Below are positions 35,376 to 43,928 of a stretch of DNA of 64,000 bases, one piece after another. Source of the DNA: JAUNSR01 sp036655355 (GTDB lineage Bacteria; Bacteroidota; Bacteroidia; Bacteroidales; JAUNSR01). Made by a program: the position numbers and the translations under genes. How positions within the stretch are numbered: the first letter of the stretch is position 1; every line of letters starts with the position of its first letter. Below the pieces are notes generated by a model, which searched no databases, was not told the DNA's origin, and was given only the letters and a program-made list of their open reading frames with translations. Location of the stretch: NCBI GenBank assembly GCA_036655355.1, contig JAVVQG010000001.1, forward strand, positions 62,001-126,000, read 5' to 3'.

Positions 35376-36437
35376 TCAACTTGAGTGAGCCAACAACCAA
35401 GCATCAGAGAGTATCGGATTATCTTCCCGAAATGTCTCTAGATAACGATTTGCATCTTTCTTATCAAGAAATGAGTTGATATATAATCGATATTTATCCC
35501 CCTTCTTAATCACATCAATACCGGGATATCCCTTTTTGGCAAGTACCTTTATGCGGCTATCTGCTTGCTGTTTGGTTGGAAAACTACCAACGATGATATA
35601 ATATCTCTTTGGGGGAACACTTCTTTTTATTTCGGGAGTTTCTACAGCTTCCGGTTCTTTCACCTCCATTTGTGAAGCAACTTCCACAATTTCTTTCTCC
35701 GTATTTATTTCTTCGATGATTTCATCCGCTTCAATTGGCTCTTCGGAAATGAATTCATCCGAAATAACATCTTCATTCGAAGATAAAATCGCATTCGGAG
35801 TAATTGCTCTCGTTATGAGATCAGAAGAAATGAGCGATGCATAATTATCCGGGATGCTACTGTCTTCAAGTGGCTGAGCAACCATCAACATTCCGATCAC
35901 TATTGCTGCGATTGATCCCACACGTCTGAGCACTCGCAAATTAAGCGGAACCATGATGACGTCTGGGTTCTCTTCGCTGCGATCATGAACGAATTCAACC
36001 AATTCCTCTTTCGGAGCAGCGATCAATGGGAAGAGTTGCAACTCCTCAAAACCGAAAAGATCGAGGTCAAAAGCACTTTTCAAAGCCGGAGTAAACTGAA
36101 TAGCGGAATCTTCATCCATCTGGAAAGAACCGACAGATCCCAATTCGATTATTTCGCCCTGTACCAATAATGCTTTTAGCTCCTTCACCTCCGATTCGAT
36201 CAGAATCATCGCTTCATTAAAAGAGATCTTTTTCGTTCTCATGTATGAATTAGCCAGTAACCCGTCATTGTGATTTAAGCTAGGATTAAATCCGGCTACT
36301 TTATAAGGAGCGCAAAGCTGATGATTTTTAGAAAATTCAGCCTCCTTGTGGCGAAGCACAATGCCGCCAAAATCGGGAATGACTACACAATCATGTACAG
36401 TCAACAGGTATTCAATATGGAGTGTCAGAGTATTCAT
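35376..36437 (-). CDS. HU-CCDC81/SPOR domain membrane protein
   Basis: The ATG at 36437 gives 353 residues; a GTG two codons upstream is less likely. Residues 1-about 125 match the prokaryotic HU-CCDC81 domain pair (LHIEYLLTVHDCVVIPDFGGIVLRH; LGSVGSFQMDEDSAIQFTP). One transmembrane helix lies near 180-200 (VGSIAAIVIGMLMVAQPL), then an acidic linker (about 225-265) and a C-terminal SPOR domain (about 275-350, YYIIVGSFPTKQQADSRIKVLAKKG). SPOR domains bind denuded peptidoglycan at division septa; the cytoplasmic HU-like part may contact other division proteins or DNA. It follows the TPR gene by about 60 bases on the same strand. Confidence 0.85.
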   Translation of the reverse strand: MNTLTLHIEYLLTVHDCVVIPDFGGIVLRHKEAEFSKNHQLCAPYKVAGFNPSLNHNDGLLANSYMRTKKISFNEAMILIESEVKELKALLVQGEIIELGSVGSFQMDEDSAIQFTPALKSAFDLDLFGFEELQLFPLIAAPKEELVEFVHDRSEENPDVIMVPLNLRVLRRVGSIAAIVIGMLMVAQPLEDSSIPDNYASLISSDLITRAITPNAILSSNEDVISDEFISEEPIEADEIIEEINTEKEIVEVASQMEVKEPEAVETPEIKRSVPPKRYYIIVGSFPTKQQADSRIKVLAKKGYPGIDVIKKGDKYRLYINSFLDKKDANRYLETFREDNPILSDAWLLAHSS

Positions 36438-36499
36438 TGACACAAATATAAATATTTATATAAATATATTAAGTTGAAGAATCTAAAAAAACATTCCCC

Positions 36500-37321
36500 T
36501 TACTTACATTTCTTAATCAAATCCGCCAAAAACGGCTCATTAAATCCTTTTTCTTTTGCAAGAGTAAAATCCTTAAGAGCAGCAGGTTTATCATATTGGG
36601 CCAAACGGATGCGTCCTCTTACCACATACGCAAGGGGATCTTTGGAATCTAGACTGATACTCTGGTTGATATCTGAAATCGCTTTAGAGTATTTTCCATC
36701 CAAATAATACACCTCAGCCCTTTTTAAAAACAACGAAGCCTGTTTTTCATTCGATTTCAAAACCTGGCTATACATCTCTGCAGCCATCACATAATCACCC
36801 GAGGCTTTTAATAAGGTAGCAATTCCCAAACGGCCTTTCGAACTGGTCGGGTTCGATTTAATGATGCGTTCAAAATCAGCCTTGGCGGCAATTGTATCAC
36901 CGGTTTGATAACGAATCAGCCCCCTACGGTAGAGCGCATCCTCGTTATCCTGTTCCACGTAGAGGATCGTGGTATAATCCTCAACGGCTTTCTCCCAGTT
37001 TTCAAGTTGTGAATAAAGAGCCGCACGATTATTCAGAAGAGTCAGCGATTTAGGAGCGAGCATTAAGGCTGACGAATAAGAGATCAAAGCATCCTCATTT
37101 TTCCCGAGTCTGCGTTGAAGCGTACCCAGGTTGGATAATAGTAATGCGTTGCGGGGATTTGCCGGTTCTGTGCGAAGTGCTGACTTCAGACATTCTTCTG
37201 CCTGTTCTAAATTGTCTGCTTCTAAATGACCAAAAGAGCGATCCACCCATTCATCGTATGTTTGAGCTTGAAGGGTAATACCCACGAATAGAAAAGAAAG
37301 AAACAGGAGGATCTTATTCAT
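36500..37321 (-). CDS. exported tetratricopeptide repeat protein
   Basis: A 273-residue protein with a signal peptide (LLFLSFLFVGITLQAQ) and about seven TPR units, for example DSFGHLEADNLEQAEECLKSALR-like, NALLLSNLGTLQRRLGKNEDALISYSSAL, LLNNRAALYSQLENWEKAVEDYTTILY and DALYRRGLIRYQTGDTIAAKADF. It is likely a periplasmic adaptor. It is upstream of, and probably co-transcribed with, the SPOR protein, so an envelope or division role is plausible. Confidence 0.85.
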   Translation of the reverse strand: MNKILLFLSFLFVGITLQAQTYDEWVDRSFGHLEADNLEQAEECLKSALRTEPANPRNALLLSNLGTLQRRLGKNEDALISYSSALMLAPKSLTLLNNRAALYSQLENWEKAVEDYTTILYVEQDNEDALYRRGLIRYQTGDTIAAKADFERIIKSNPTSSKGRLGIATLLKASGDYVMAAEMYSQVLKSNEKQASLFLKRAEVYYLDGKYSKAISDINQSISLDSKDPLAYVVRGRIRLAQYDKPAALKDFTLAKEKGFNEPFLADLIKKCK

Positions 37322-37564
37322 ATCAATTTACAGATTAATGTTCAAAATTCAAAAAGGGGAATTTAAGGCTTCAACCGATTCTATTCGGATTCGGCATCTT
37401 ATCATCCACTTAACGAGCAAAAGTAATGGTAAAGAGAGGTTTTACTAAATTTGAAGGATATAAATATACTTAAATTGATACTGTTTGATATAAGAGGAGA
37501 AGAAAGAATAAAAAATGTATTAATTTTGCCGCTCGATTAAAGTGCGAGGTATTTCTTTTAAAGG

Positions 37565-38524
37565 ATGAACCTCATTCCTATTCAATTTATAAAATCAACA
37601 AATATGCCCTTTTCTCAATTAATCAATGCTGCACCGGCAGACAGTGCTACGGTTGCGGACAAAGCTGTATCAGCAACCGATAAGATTGAAAAACTCACCC
37701 AGATGTCGGGAAGCGAAATTTTGTCTTTTGTCATTGAACAAACTGTTCATTTCGGAATGAAAGTTATTTTAGCCATCGCACTTTTTGTTTTTGGTCGTTG
37801 GTTGATCAAGCGCATTGAGTACATCATGATCAAAGTGATGGAGAAGAGAAATGTAGATCTTTCTCTGCGAACATTCCTTGAAAGCTTAGTGAAGATCACC
37901 TTAATGATCACTTTGCTAATCATCATCATCGGCGTCTTAGGTATTAATACAAGCTCATTCGTGGCCTTATTCGCTTCGGCGGGGGTTGCAGTCGGTATGG
38001 CTTTGAGCGGAACACTTCAAAACTTCGCAGGAGGAGTGATGATTCTTTTTTTCAAACCTTATAAGGTGGGCGATTTCATTGAAGCACAAGGTCAAGTTGG
38101 TACCGTTAAGCAGATCCAGATTATCAACACCGTTTTGAATACTGTAGATAACAAGGTGATCATCATCCCGAACGGGGGACTTTCAACCGGTATCATCAAC
38201 AACTATTCAAAAGAAGGTATTCGTCGCGTCGACTGGCAATTCGGTATCGCATATGGCGACGATTACGATCAGGCAAAAGCTACCATCCTTCGTTTGATCC
38301 GTGAAGACGATCGTATCTTCAAAACACCGGAGCCGTTTGTGGCATTGAGCAGTTTAGGAGACAGTTCTGTGAACATCGTGGTACGTGTATGGGCTAACCT
38401 AGGTGATTATTGGGATATCTACTTTCAGATGAATGAGAAAGTATACAAAGAATTCCCTAAAAACGGTCTCAACATTCCTTTCCCTCAGATGGATATCCAC
38501 CTGCATCAGGAACAAAAAAATTAA
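37565..38524 (+). CDS. mscS: small-conductance mechanosensitive channel (MscS family)
   Basis: A protein of up to 319 residues with a periplasmic start, three transmembrane helices (about 68-85, 115-137, 145-165) and a cytoplasmic beta/alpha vestibule. The pore helix GVAVGMALSGTLQNFAGGVMILFF and the following PYKVGDFIEAQGQVGTVKQIQI are diagnostic. It opens when turgor stretches the membrane, releasing solutes. An alternative ATG at 37604 would remove 13 residues. It is monocistronic with a strong terminator. Confidence 0.93.
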   Translation: MNLIPIQFIKSTNMPFSQLINAAPADSATVADKAVSATDKIEKLTQMSGSEILSFVIEQTVHFGMKVILAIALFVFGRWLIKRIEYIMIKVMEKRNVDLSLRTFLESLVKITLMITLLIIIIGVLGINTSSFVALFASAGVAVGMALSGTLQNFAGGVMILFFKPYKVGDFIEAQGQVGTVKQIQIINTVLNTVDNKVIIIPNGGLSTGIINNYSKEGIRRVDWQFGIAYGDDYDQAKATILRLIREDDRIFKTPEPFVALSSLGDSSVNIVVRVWANLGDYWDIYFQMNEKVYKEFPKNGLNIPFPQMDIHLHQEQKN

Positions 38525-38539
38525 TTCCATATGTTACTT

Positions 38540-38580
38540 ACCCCCGGCGAAATATTTCACCGGGGGTTTCTTTTTCTTTT
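38540..38580 (+). terminator. intrinsic terminator after mscS
   Basis: ACCCCCGGCGAA and TTCACCGGGGGT pair around a short loop, followed by a pyrimidine-rich T-run. Confidence 0.9.
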
Positions 38581-38712
38581 CCTATTCTCTTCATACGCAA
38601 CGAAGCGTAACGAAATCCAATTATTTAATTTTTGCAAATATGTGTTTTAAGATAAAAAAGTTAGTTTGATTTATTATCTTTACCGTATTAGAAAAAAGAA
38701 AAACAAAAAATA

Positions 38713-40449
38713 ATGACAAGCGAATGGAACTATCACACCTTAACACCTGAAGAGAACGAAATCAAAGAATACCTCGCAAAAGAGTTGGCTATTAGTCCCT
38801 CTATCAGCAATTTGTTAGTACAAAGAGGAATCACGACTGTAACGCGTGCGAAGAAATATTTCCGTCCGCAACTTTCCGATTTGTATGATCCGTTCTTGAT
38901 GAAAGACATGGACAAAGCAGTAGAGCGTCTGAACCTGGCTATGGGCCGAAAGGAAAAGATTCTAATCTATGGTGATTACGATGTGGACGGCACTACAGCC
39001 GTATCTCTGGTTTATAAATATCTGCGGACAATATATACCTCTCTTGATTATTATATTCCCGACCGGTACGATGAAGGTTACGGAATCTCCAAAAAGGGGA
39101 TTGATTATGCCCGCGAAACAGGCGTGTCACTCGTAATCGCACTGGACTGCGGAATCAAAGCAATCGAGAAAGTAGCCTATGCCAACAGTCTCGGAATTGA
39201 TTTCATCATTTGTGATCACCACATGCCGGACGATGAGCTTCCGGATGCAGTAGCTGTTCTTGATCCCAAAAGAAGAGATGCCAGTTACCCCTACCCTCAC
39301 CTTTCAGGATGTGGCGTGGGATTCAAGTTCATGCAAGGTTTTGCCATGAACAACGGATTAGACATACAAAACAGCCTCTTCTCATTGCTTGACCTGGTGG
39401 CGGTAAGTATCGCATCGGATATCGTCCCCATCACGGATGAAAACAGAATACTTGCCTATCATGGATTAAAGCAACTCAATACAAATCCAAGCTTGGGTTT
39501 ACAGGGGATTATTGATCTTTGTGGACTACGCGACAAAGAGATTACAATCTCGGATATCGTTTTCAAAATCGGACCACGCATCAACGCTTCGGGCCGAATG
39601 ATGTGCGGAAAAGAAGCGGTGGATCTGCTTACAGCCCGCGACTGGCAGACAGCGAAGGCAAAAAGTGAGGATATAAACAAGTACAATGAGAATCGCAAAG
39701 AGCTGGATAAAAAAATCACCGAAGAGGCGAATGCTATCATTGAGAATCTGGACGATTTCAGTAACCGGAAATCGATAGTGATATACAATGCAGAATGGCA
39801 CAAAGGGGTGATCGGAATCGTAGCTTCCCGTCTGACGGAACTCTATTATCGTCCGGCCGTAGTGCTGACCCTCTCAAACGGCCTTGCAACCGGATCAGCC
39901 CGGTCAGTACAGGGATTCGATGTCTACAAAGCCATTGAATCATGCCGTGACATCATCGAAAACTTCGGAGGTCATACGTTTGCGGCGGGACTTTCCTTGA
40001 AAGTGGAGAACATCCCGGCATTCATGGAGCGTTTTGAGAAATTCGTCCAGGACAATATTCTCCCGATACAAACTATTCCTCAAAACGAGATTGACGCCGT
40101 TATAGACTTCAAAGATATCACTCCGAAGTTCTTCCGGGTACTCAAACAACTCAATCCTTTTGGACCGGGTAACCCAAAACCGATCTTCTCAACCCGCAGG
40201 GTATACGATTACGGTACAAGCCGCCTGGTAGGAAGGGATCAGGAGCATATCAAGCTTGAATTGGTTGACAGTAATTCGGAAAATATTATGAACGGTATCG
40301 CCTTCGGAATGTATGAGCATAACGATTTCATTAAGGGGTTTAATCCTTTTGACATCTGTTACACCATTGAAGAGAACAACTACAACGGAAATACATCTAT
40401 ACAACTATTGATCAAAGACATAAAACCTTCCGAAGAATCAGTCGAGTGA
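38713..40449 (+). CDS. recJ: single-stranded-DNA-specific exonuclease RecJ
   Basis: A 578-residue DHH-family 5-prime to 3-prime exonuclease used in recombination and base-excision repair. The catalytic motifs are visible: IYGDYDVDGTTA (about 76-87), VIALDCGI (about 140-147), the DHH box IICDHHMPD (about 171-179), and the DHHA1 motif GHTFAAGLSLK (about 418-428). Length matches the family. It is followed by a terminator and then recQ, a functional partner in the RecF pathway. Confidence 0.96.
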   Translation: MTSEWNYHTLTPEENEIKEYLAKELAISPSISNLLVQRGITTVTRAKKYFRPQLSDLYDPFLMKDMDKAVERLNLAMGRKEKILIYGDYDVDGTTAVSLVYKYLRTIYTSLDYYIPDRYDEGYGISKKGIDYARETGVSLVIALDCGIKAIEKVAYANSLGIDFIICDHHMPDDELPDAVAVLDPKRRDASYPYPHLSGCGVGFKFMQGFAMNNGLDIQNSLFSLLDLVAVSIASDIVPITDENRILAYHGLKQLNTNPSLGLQGIIDLCGLRDKEITISDIVFKIGPRINASGRMMCGKEAVDLLTARDWQTAKAKSEDINKYNENRKELDKKITEEANAIIENLDDFSNRKSIVIYNAEWHKGVIGIVASRLTELYYRPAVVLTLSNGLATGSARSVQGFDVYKAIESCRDIIENFGGHTFAAGLSLKVENIPAFMERFEKFVQDNILPIQTIPQNEIDAVIDFKDITPKFFRVLKQLNPFGPGNPKPIFSTRRVYDYGTSRLVGRDQEHIKLELVDSNSENIMNGIAFGMYEHNDFIKGFNPFDICYTIEENNYNGNTSIQLLIKDIKPSEESVE

Positions 40450-40509
40450 ATAAAAACAAATCGGGGTTCCACCAATTAGTTATAAGAGTTGAAGATTAAT
40501 AAAAATATT

Positions 40510-40544
40510 ACAGCACGAGTCTCCCCGACCCGTGCTGTTTTTTT
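40510..40544 (+). terminator. intrinsic terminator between recJ and recQ
   Basis: ACAGCACG and CGTGCTGT arms with an inner GTC/GAC pair and seven T bases. Confidence 0.88.
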
Positions 40545-40574
40545 GAACTTATTTCTACCTTTGCATCCAAAGAG

Positions 40575-42494
40575 TTGGTTGTGGAAGAAATACATCATAT
40601 TTTAAAAAAATATTGGGGATATGACCAGTTCCGTCCCCTGCAGGAAGAGATCATCAAATCGGTCTTAGACGGAAAAGATACGTTGGGCCTTATGCCTACC
40701 GGCGGAGGCAAATCGCTTACTTTTCAAGTTCCGGCGATGCGTCTGGAAGGCGTATGTATTGTGGTGACTCCGTTAATTGCACTGATGAAGGATCAAAAAG
40801 ACAACCTTCGCAACAAAGGCATTAAGGCGACGGCCGTATATTCGGGCATGAGTCGCGACGAAATCATCGTAGCCCTTGAAAATTGCATCTTCGGAGATTA
40901 TAAATTTCTGTATGTCTCTCCGGAACGATTGGACACCGAATTATTCCTGGCCAAGTTGAGTGCGATGAAAGTAAGCATGCTCGTTGTAGATGAATCGCAT
41001 TGTATCTCGCAATGGGGATATGACTTCCGTCCGGCATATTTAAAAATCGCAGAACTTCGTGAGAAGTTACCCGGAATTCCCGTTTTAGCACTTACCGCCA
41101 CCGCCACTCCCGAAGTGGTGAAAGATATCCAACAAAGACTTCATTTCAAAGAGGAAAATGTTTTTCGTAAAAGCTTCGAACGATCCAACCTCTCTTACGT
41201 AGTTCGACGTTCCGAGAACAAAATGGAAGACATGGTACGAATTCTGAATAAAGTTCCCGGCACCGCAATCATCTATGTCAGAAGCAGAAAACGAACAAAA
41301 GAGATTTCGGATATATTGGTTTCAAATGGTATCGCTTCGGATTATTATCATGCAGGACTTTCGCACGATGCAAAAGAGAAGAAACAGGAAGCGTGGAAAA
41401 AAGGAGAATGCAGAGTGATTGTTTCTACAAATGCTTTCGGGATGGGTATTGACAAAGCGGATGTACGCCTGGTGATTCATACGGACCTCCCTAATTCACC
41501 TGAAGAGTATTTCCAAGAAGCGGGACGTGCCGGTCGCGATGAACAGAAAGCGTATGCCGTGGCGCTTTATTCAAACTCCGATCAAGCCAAACTTCGTAAA
41601 AGGATCGCCGATTGTTTTCCGGAACGTGAGTTTATTATCCGTGTTTACAACTCGCTGGGTAATTTCTTCCAGATAGCCGTAGGTGCTGCTTTCGAGGCGG
41701 TATTTGATTTCGATTTGGGCAAGTTCTGCTCTGCCTATAAATATCCCATGATCCAAGCCCATCATGCCTTGAAAATTCTGCAGCAAGCCGGATATATCGA
41801 ATACGATGAAGATGCGGATTCGCTTTCACGGATACTGTTTACGGTAAAACGCGATGAACTGTATCGCTTGAAAGAGTTCGATTCCAAGACGAATTTACTG
41901 ATTAATACGATTCTACGCTCCTATACCGGGCTGTTTGCCGATTATGTCTTTATCCGAGAGGAGTTGTTAATGAGCCGAACCGGTCTTTCCAGACAAGATG
42001 TCTATGAGAAGATGATGATGCTGAGCCGTTTGCATATCATTCATTATATACCCGCAAAAAAGTGTCCCATAATAGTGTTTACGCGCTCCCGAGTGGATCC
42101 CGATTATGTAAGCATCCCTAAAATCGTCTACGAAGAGCGCAGGGATCGTTACGTAAAACGGATAGAAAGCATGATTGAGTATGCAACAAGTGAGGATCAT
42201 TGCCGAAGCCGTATTCTTTTGAATTATTTCGGTGAGAAATCTTATCACGATTGCGGAACATGCGATGTCTGCTTGAAGAAAAAGGGAGGAAAACTCACTT
42301 CCGAGCTTTTCAATCGGATTGAGCAAGAGATTCGTGAACTGCTAAAGGAAACCCCCTTGACACAGGAAGAGATCATCGACCGACTGGAATATAACGAAAA
42401 GCATGTGATTGACACCATCCGGTTCTTGATGGATGAAAGTTTTATATTAATTACAGAGAATAAATTCAGGTTGAATCAAAAATCAACAAATTAG
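40575..42494 (+). CDS. recQ: ATP-dependent DNA helicase RecQ
   Basis: A helicase of about 639 residues that unwinds DNA 3-prime to 5-prime. Motifs: DQFRPLQEEII (Q motif region), Walker A MPTGGGKSL (about 39-47), DESHCISQWGYDFRP (about 140-154), TATATPEV, motif VI region YFQEAGRAGRD. A C-terminal zinc site is formed by Cys in SEDHCRSRILLNYFGEKS and CGTCDVC, followed by a winged helix. No HRDC domain is evident. No ATG exists at the N-terminus: the start must be TTG (40575) or GTG (40581). A TACCTTTG promoter-like box at 40553 is very close, which would give a short leader. Confidence 0.93.
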   Translation: MVVEEIHHILKKYWGYDQFRPLQEEIIKSVLDGKDTLGLMPTGGGKSLTFQVPAMRLEGVCIVVTPLIALMKDQKDNLRNKGIKATAVYSGMSRDEIIVALENCIFGDYKFLYVSPERLDTELFLAKLSAMKVSMLVVDESHCISQWGYDFRPAYLKIAELREKLPGIPVLALTATATPEVVKDIQQRLHFKEENVFRKSFERSNLSYVVRRSENKMEDMVRILNKVPGTAIIYVRSRKRTKEISDILVSNGIASDYYHAGLSHDAKEKKQEAWKKGECRVIVSTNAFGMGIDKADVRLVIHTDLPNSPEEYFQEAGRAGRDEQKAYAVALYSNSDQAKLRKRIADCFPEREFIIRVYNSLGNFFQIAVGAAFEAVFDFDLGKFCSAYKYPMIQAHHALKILQQAGYIEYDEDADSLSRILFTVKRDELYRLKEFDSKTNLLINTILRSYTGLFADYVFIREELLMSRTGLSRQDVYEKMMMLSRLHIIHYIPAKKCPIIVFTRSRVDPDYVSIPKIVYEERRDRYVKRIESMIEYATSEDHCRSRILLNYFGEKSYHDCGTCDVCLKKKGGKLTSELFNRIEQEIRELLKETPLTQEEIIDRLEYNEKHVIDTIRFLMDESFILITENKFRLNQKSTN

Positions 42495-42560
42495 GGGCTT
42501 TGGAGAAAGAAACTCCAGATCGATCAAATTCTTAAGCCCGAAAATTTAATTTAAGGTGTT

Positions 42561-42920
42561 ATGATTAAAGGTATTTTTCTGATTCTGTTATTCCTTTTCC
42601 TTGGCGAAGGATGTAGCTACCTCATTAATGGATTGGTTCCGGGTAGCGTATTGGGTATGATTTTGCTTTTTCTTTCATTATTCAGCGGCATCGTTAAGGC
42701 TGACGATGTACGAAGCGTGTCCCGTTTTTTAACCGGAAACATGGCTTTATTCTTTGTTCCCGCTTCCATCGGGGTGATAGCCTCCTGGCCATTACTCTCT
42801 AAGAACTGGATTGCACTGACCGTTATTTCCATTGTAACGACCATTGTTGTGATCGTTACGGTTGCATTAATCCAAGAAAAAGCAGAAAACAGAAAAGCGA
42901 ACAAAAAGATTCCGGAATAA
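42561..42920 (+). CDS. lrgA: CidA/LrgA family membrane protein
   Basis: A 119-residue protein with four hydrophobic helices. The block LINGLVPGSVLGMILLFLSLF and NMALFFVPASIGVIASWPLL are typical. In Gram-positive bacteria these proteins were described as holin-like regulators of autolysis and later linked to pyruvate or glycolate movement. It is paired with lrgB 120 bases downstream. Confidence 0.9.
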   Translation: MIKGIFLILLFLFLGEGCSYLINGLVPGSVLGMILLFLSLFSGIVKADDVRSVSRFLTGNMALFFVPASIGVIASWPLLSKNWIALTVISIVTTIVVIVTVALIQEKAENRKANKKIPE

Positions 42921-42999
42921 GTTGTGTGAATCGTGTTACTGTTTCTGTCGTAATAGGATCGTTCTGATTTATGCGGATATCCTTATGTTTTGAATTCCA

Positions 43000-43040
43000 A
43001 TGACGCATTTAACTTTGATGTTAAAAATAGACCATATAAA
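43000..43040 (+). repeat. dispersed leader element, copy C (before lrgB)
   Basis: GACGCATTTAACTTTGATG, GTTAAAAATAGA and CATATAAA directly before the ATG at 43041 match copy B with few changes. It lies inside the lrgA-lrgB pair. Confidence 0.6.
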
Positions 43041-43736
43041 ATGAAGGAAATTATTTTTGAGAGTACCCCTTTCATGCTTACGCTCGTTTTGGGAAGCTAT
43101 CTTGCCGGAACATTCATCTATCGAAAAAGCAAACTCACCTTACTTCACCCAGTAATTGTCAGCATGATTATCATCATCTCTTTTCTGCTTACTTTTGATA
43201 TCCCTTATGAATCGTTTGCCAAAGGAAGTGAGATCATCAATTTCATGTTGGGCCCTACGGTTGTGGCGTTGGGTTTGGTATTGTATGATCAGATCGCTTA
43301 TATAAAAAGAAACGTGGTTTCTATGCTTACCGCTATCGCTGTAGGGAGTGTAATCGGGGTGGTCAGTGTGATTCTAATCGGAAAGATTATGAATATCGAT
43401 CCTTCAATCATTTATTCACTTGAACCAAAATCAGTTACGACACCCATCGCAATCAGCCTATCGGCGACGAATGGGGGTAATCCCTCTTTGACTGCCGTTA
43501 CGGTTGTAATCTGCGGAATTATCGGCGCGATGGTGGGCCCTCCTATCCTCTCCTTCTTAGGAATTAAAAGCAAAGTGGCACAAGGTTTATCATTAGGAGC
43601 AGCAGCTCACGGACTTGGCACGGCAAGAGCTATGGAGATGGGAGCCATTGAAGGTGCAATCAGTGGTTTATCAATCGGATTAATGGGAGTTATGACCTCT
43701 ATTGCCATTCCGTTAGTTCACACCATATTTAAATAG
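43041..43736 (+). CDS. lrgB: LrgB/CidB family membrane protein
   Basis: The ATG at 43041 gives 231 residues, the usual family length (Escherichia coli YohK is similar); an upstream in-frame ATG at 42990 lies within leader element C and is rejected. About seven hydrophobic helices are visible, with the conserved SVTTPIAISLSATNGGNPSLTAV block near 125-147 and GAAAHGLGTARAMEMGAIEGAISGL near 186-210. It works with LrgA, either controlling murein hydrolase activity or moving small carboxylates. Confidence 0.92.
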   Translation: MKEIIFESTPFMLTLVLGSYLAGTFIYRKSKLTLLHPVIVSMIIIISFLLTFDIPYESFAKGSEIINFMLGPTVVALGLVLYDQIAYIKRNVVSMLTAIAVGSVIGVVSVILIGKIMNIDPSIIYSLEPKSVTTPIAISLSATNGGNPSLTAVTVVICGIIGAMVGPPILSFLGIKSKVAQGLSLGAAAHGLGTARAMEMGAIEGAISGLSIGLMGVMTSIAIPLVHTIFK

Positions 43737-43823
43737 GATTGGATGTATAACCGGAATTAACTTATTCGGCTACGCATTCCTAGAAAATCTTACAGGAATC
43801 CTATACTTTCTTCAAGTATCCAA

Positions 43824-43879
43824 TAAAAAAGAGGAGATTGTCTCATTCATATGAATTTTAGACAACCTCCTCTTTTTTT
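43824..43879. terminator. bidirectional terminator between lrgB and the M16 peptidase
   Basis: AAAAAGAGGAG and CTCCTCTTTTT arms with inner TTGTCT/AGACAA pairing; the loop contains ATTCATATGAAT, as in the hairpin at 35304. Confidence 0.88.
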
Positions 43880-43928
43880 CATTGTGCATAAAGCACAAAT
43901 TAATTCTCAATATCGAATGACCAACTTA

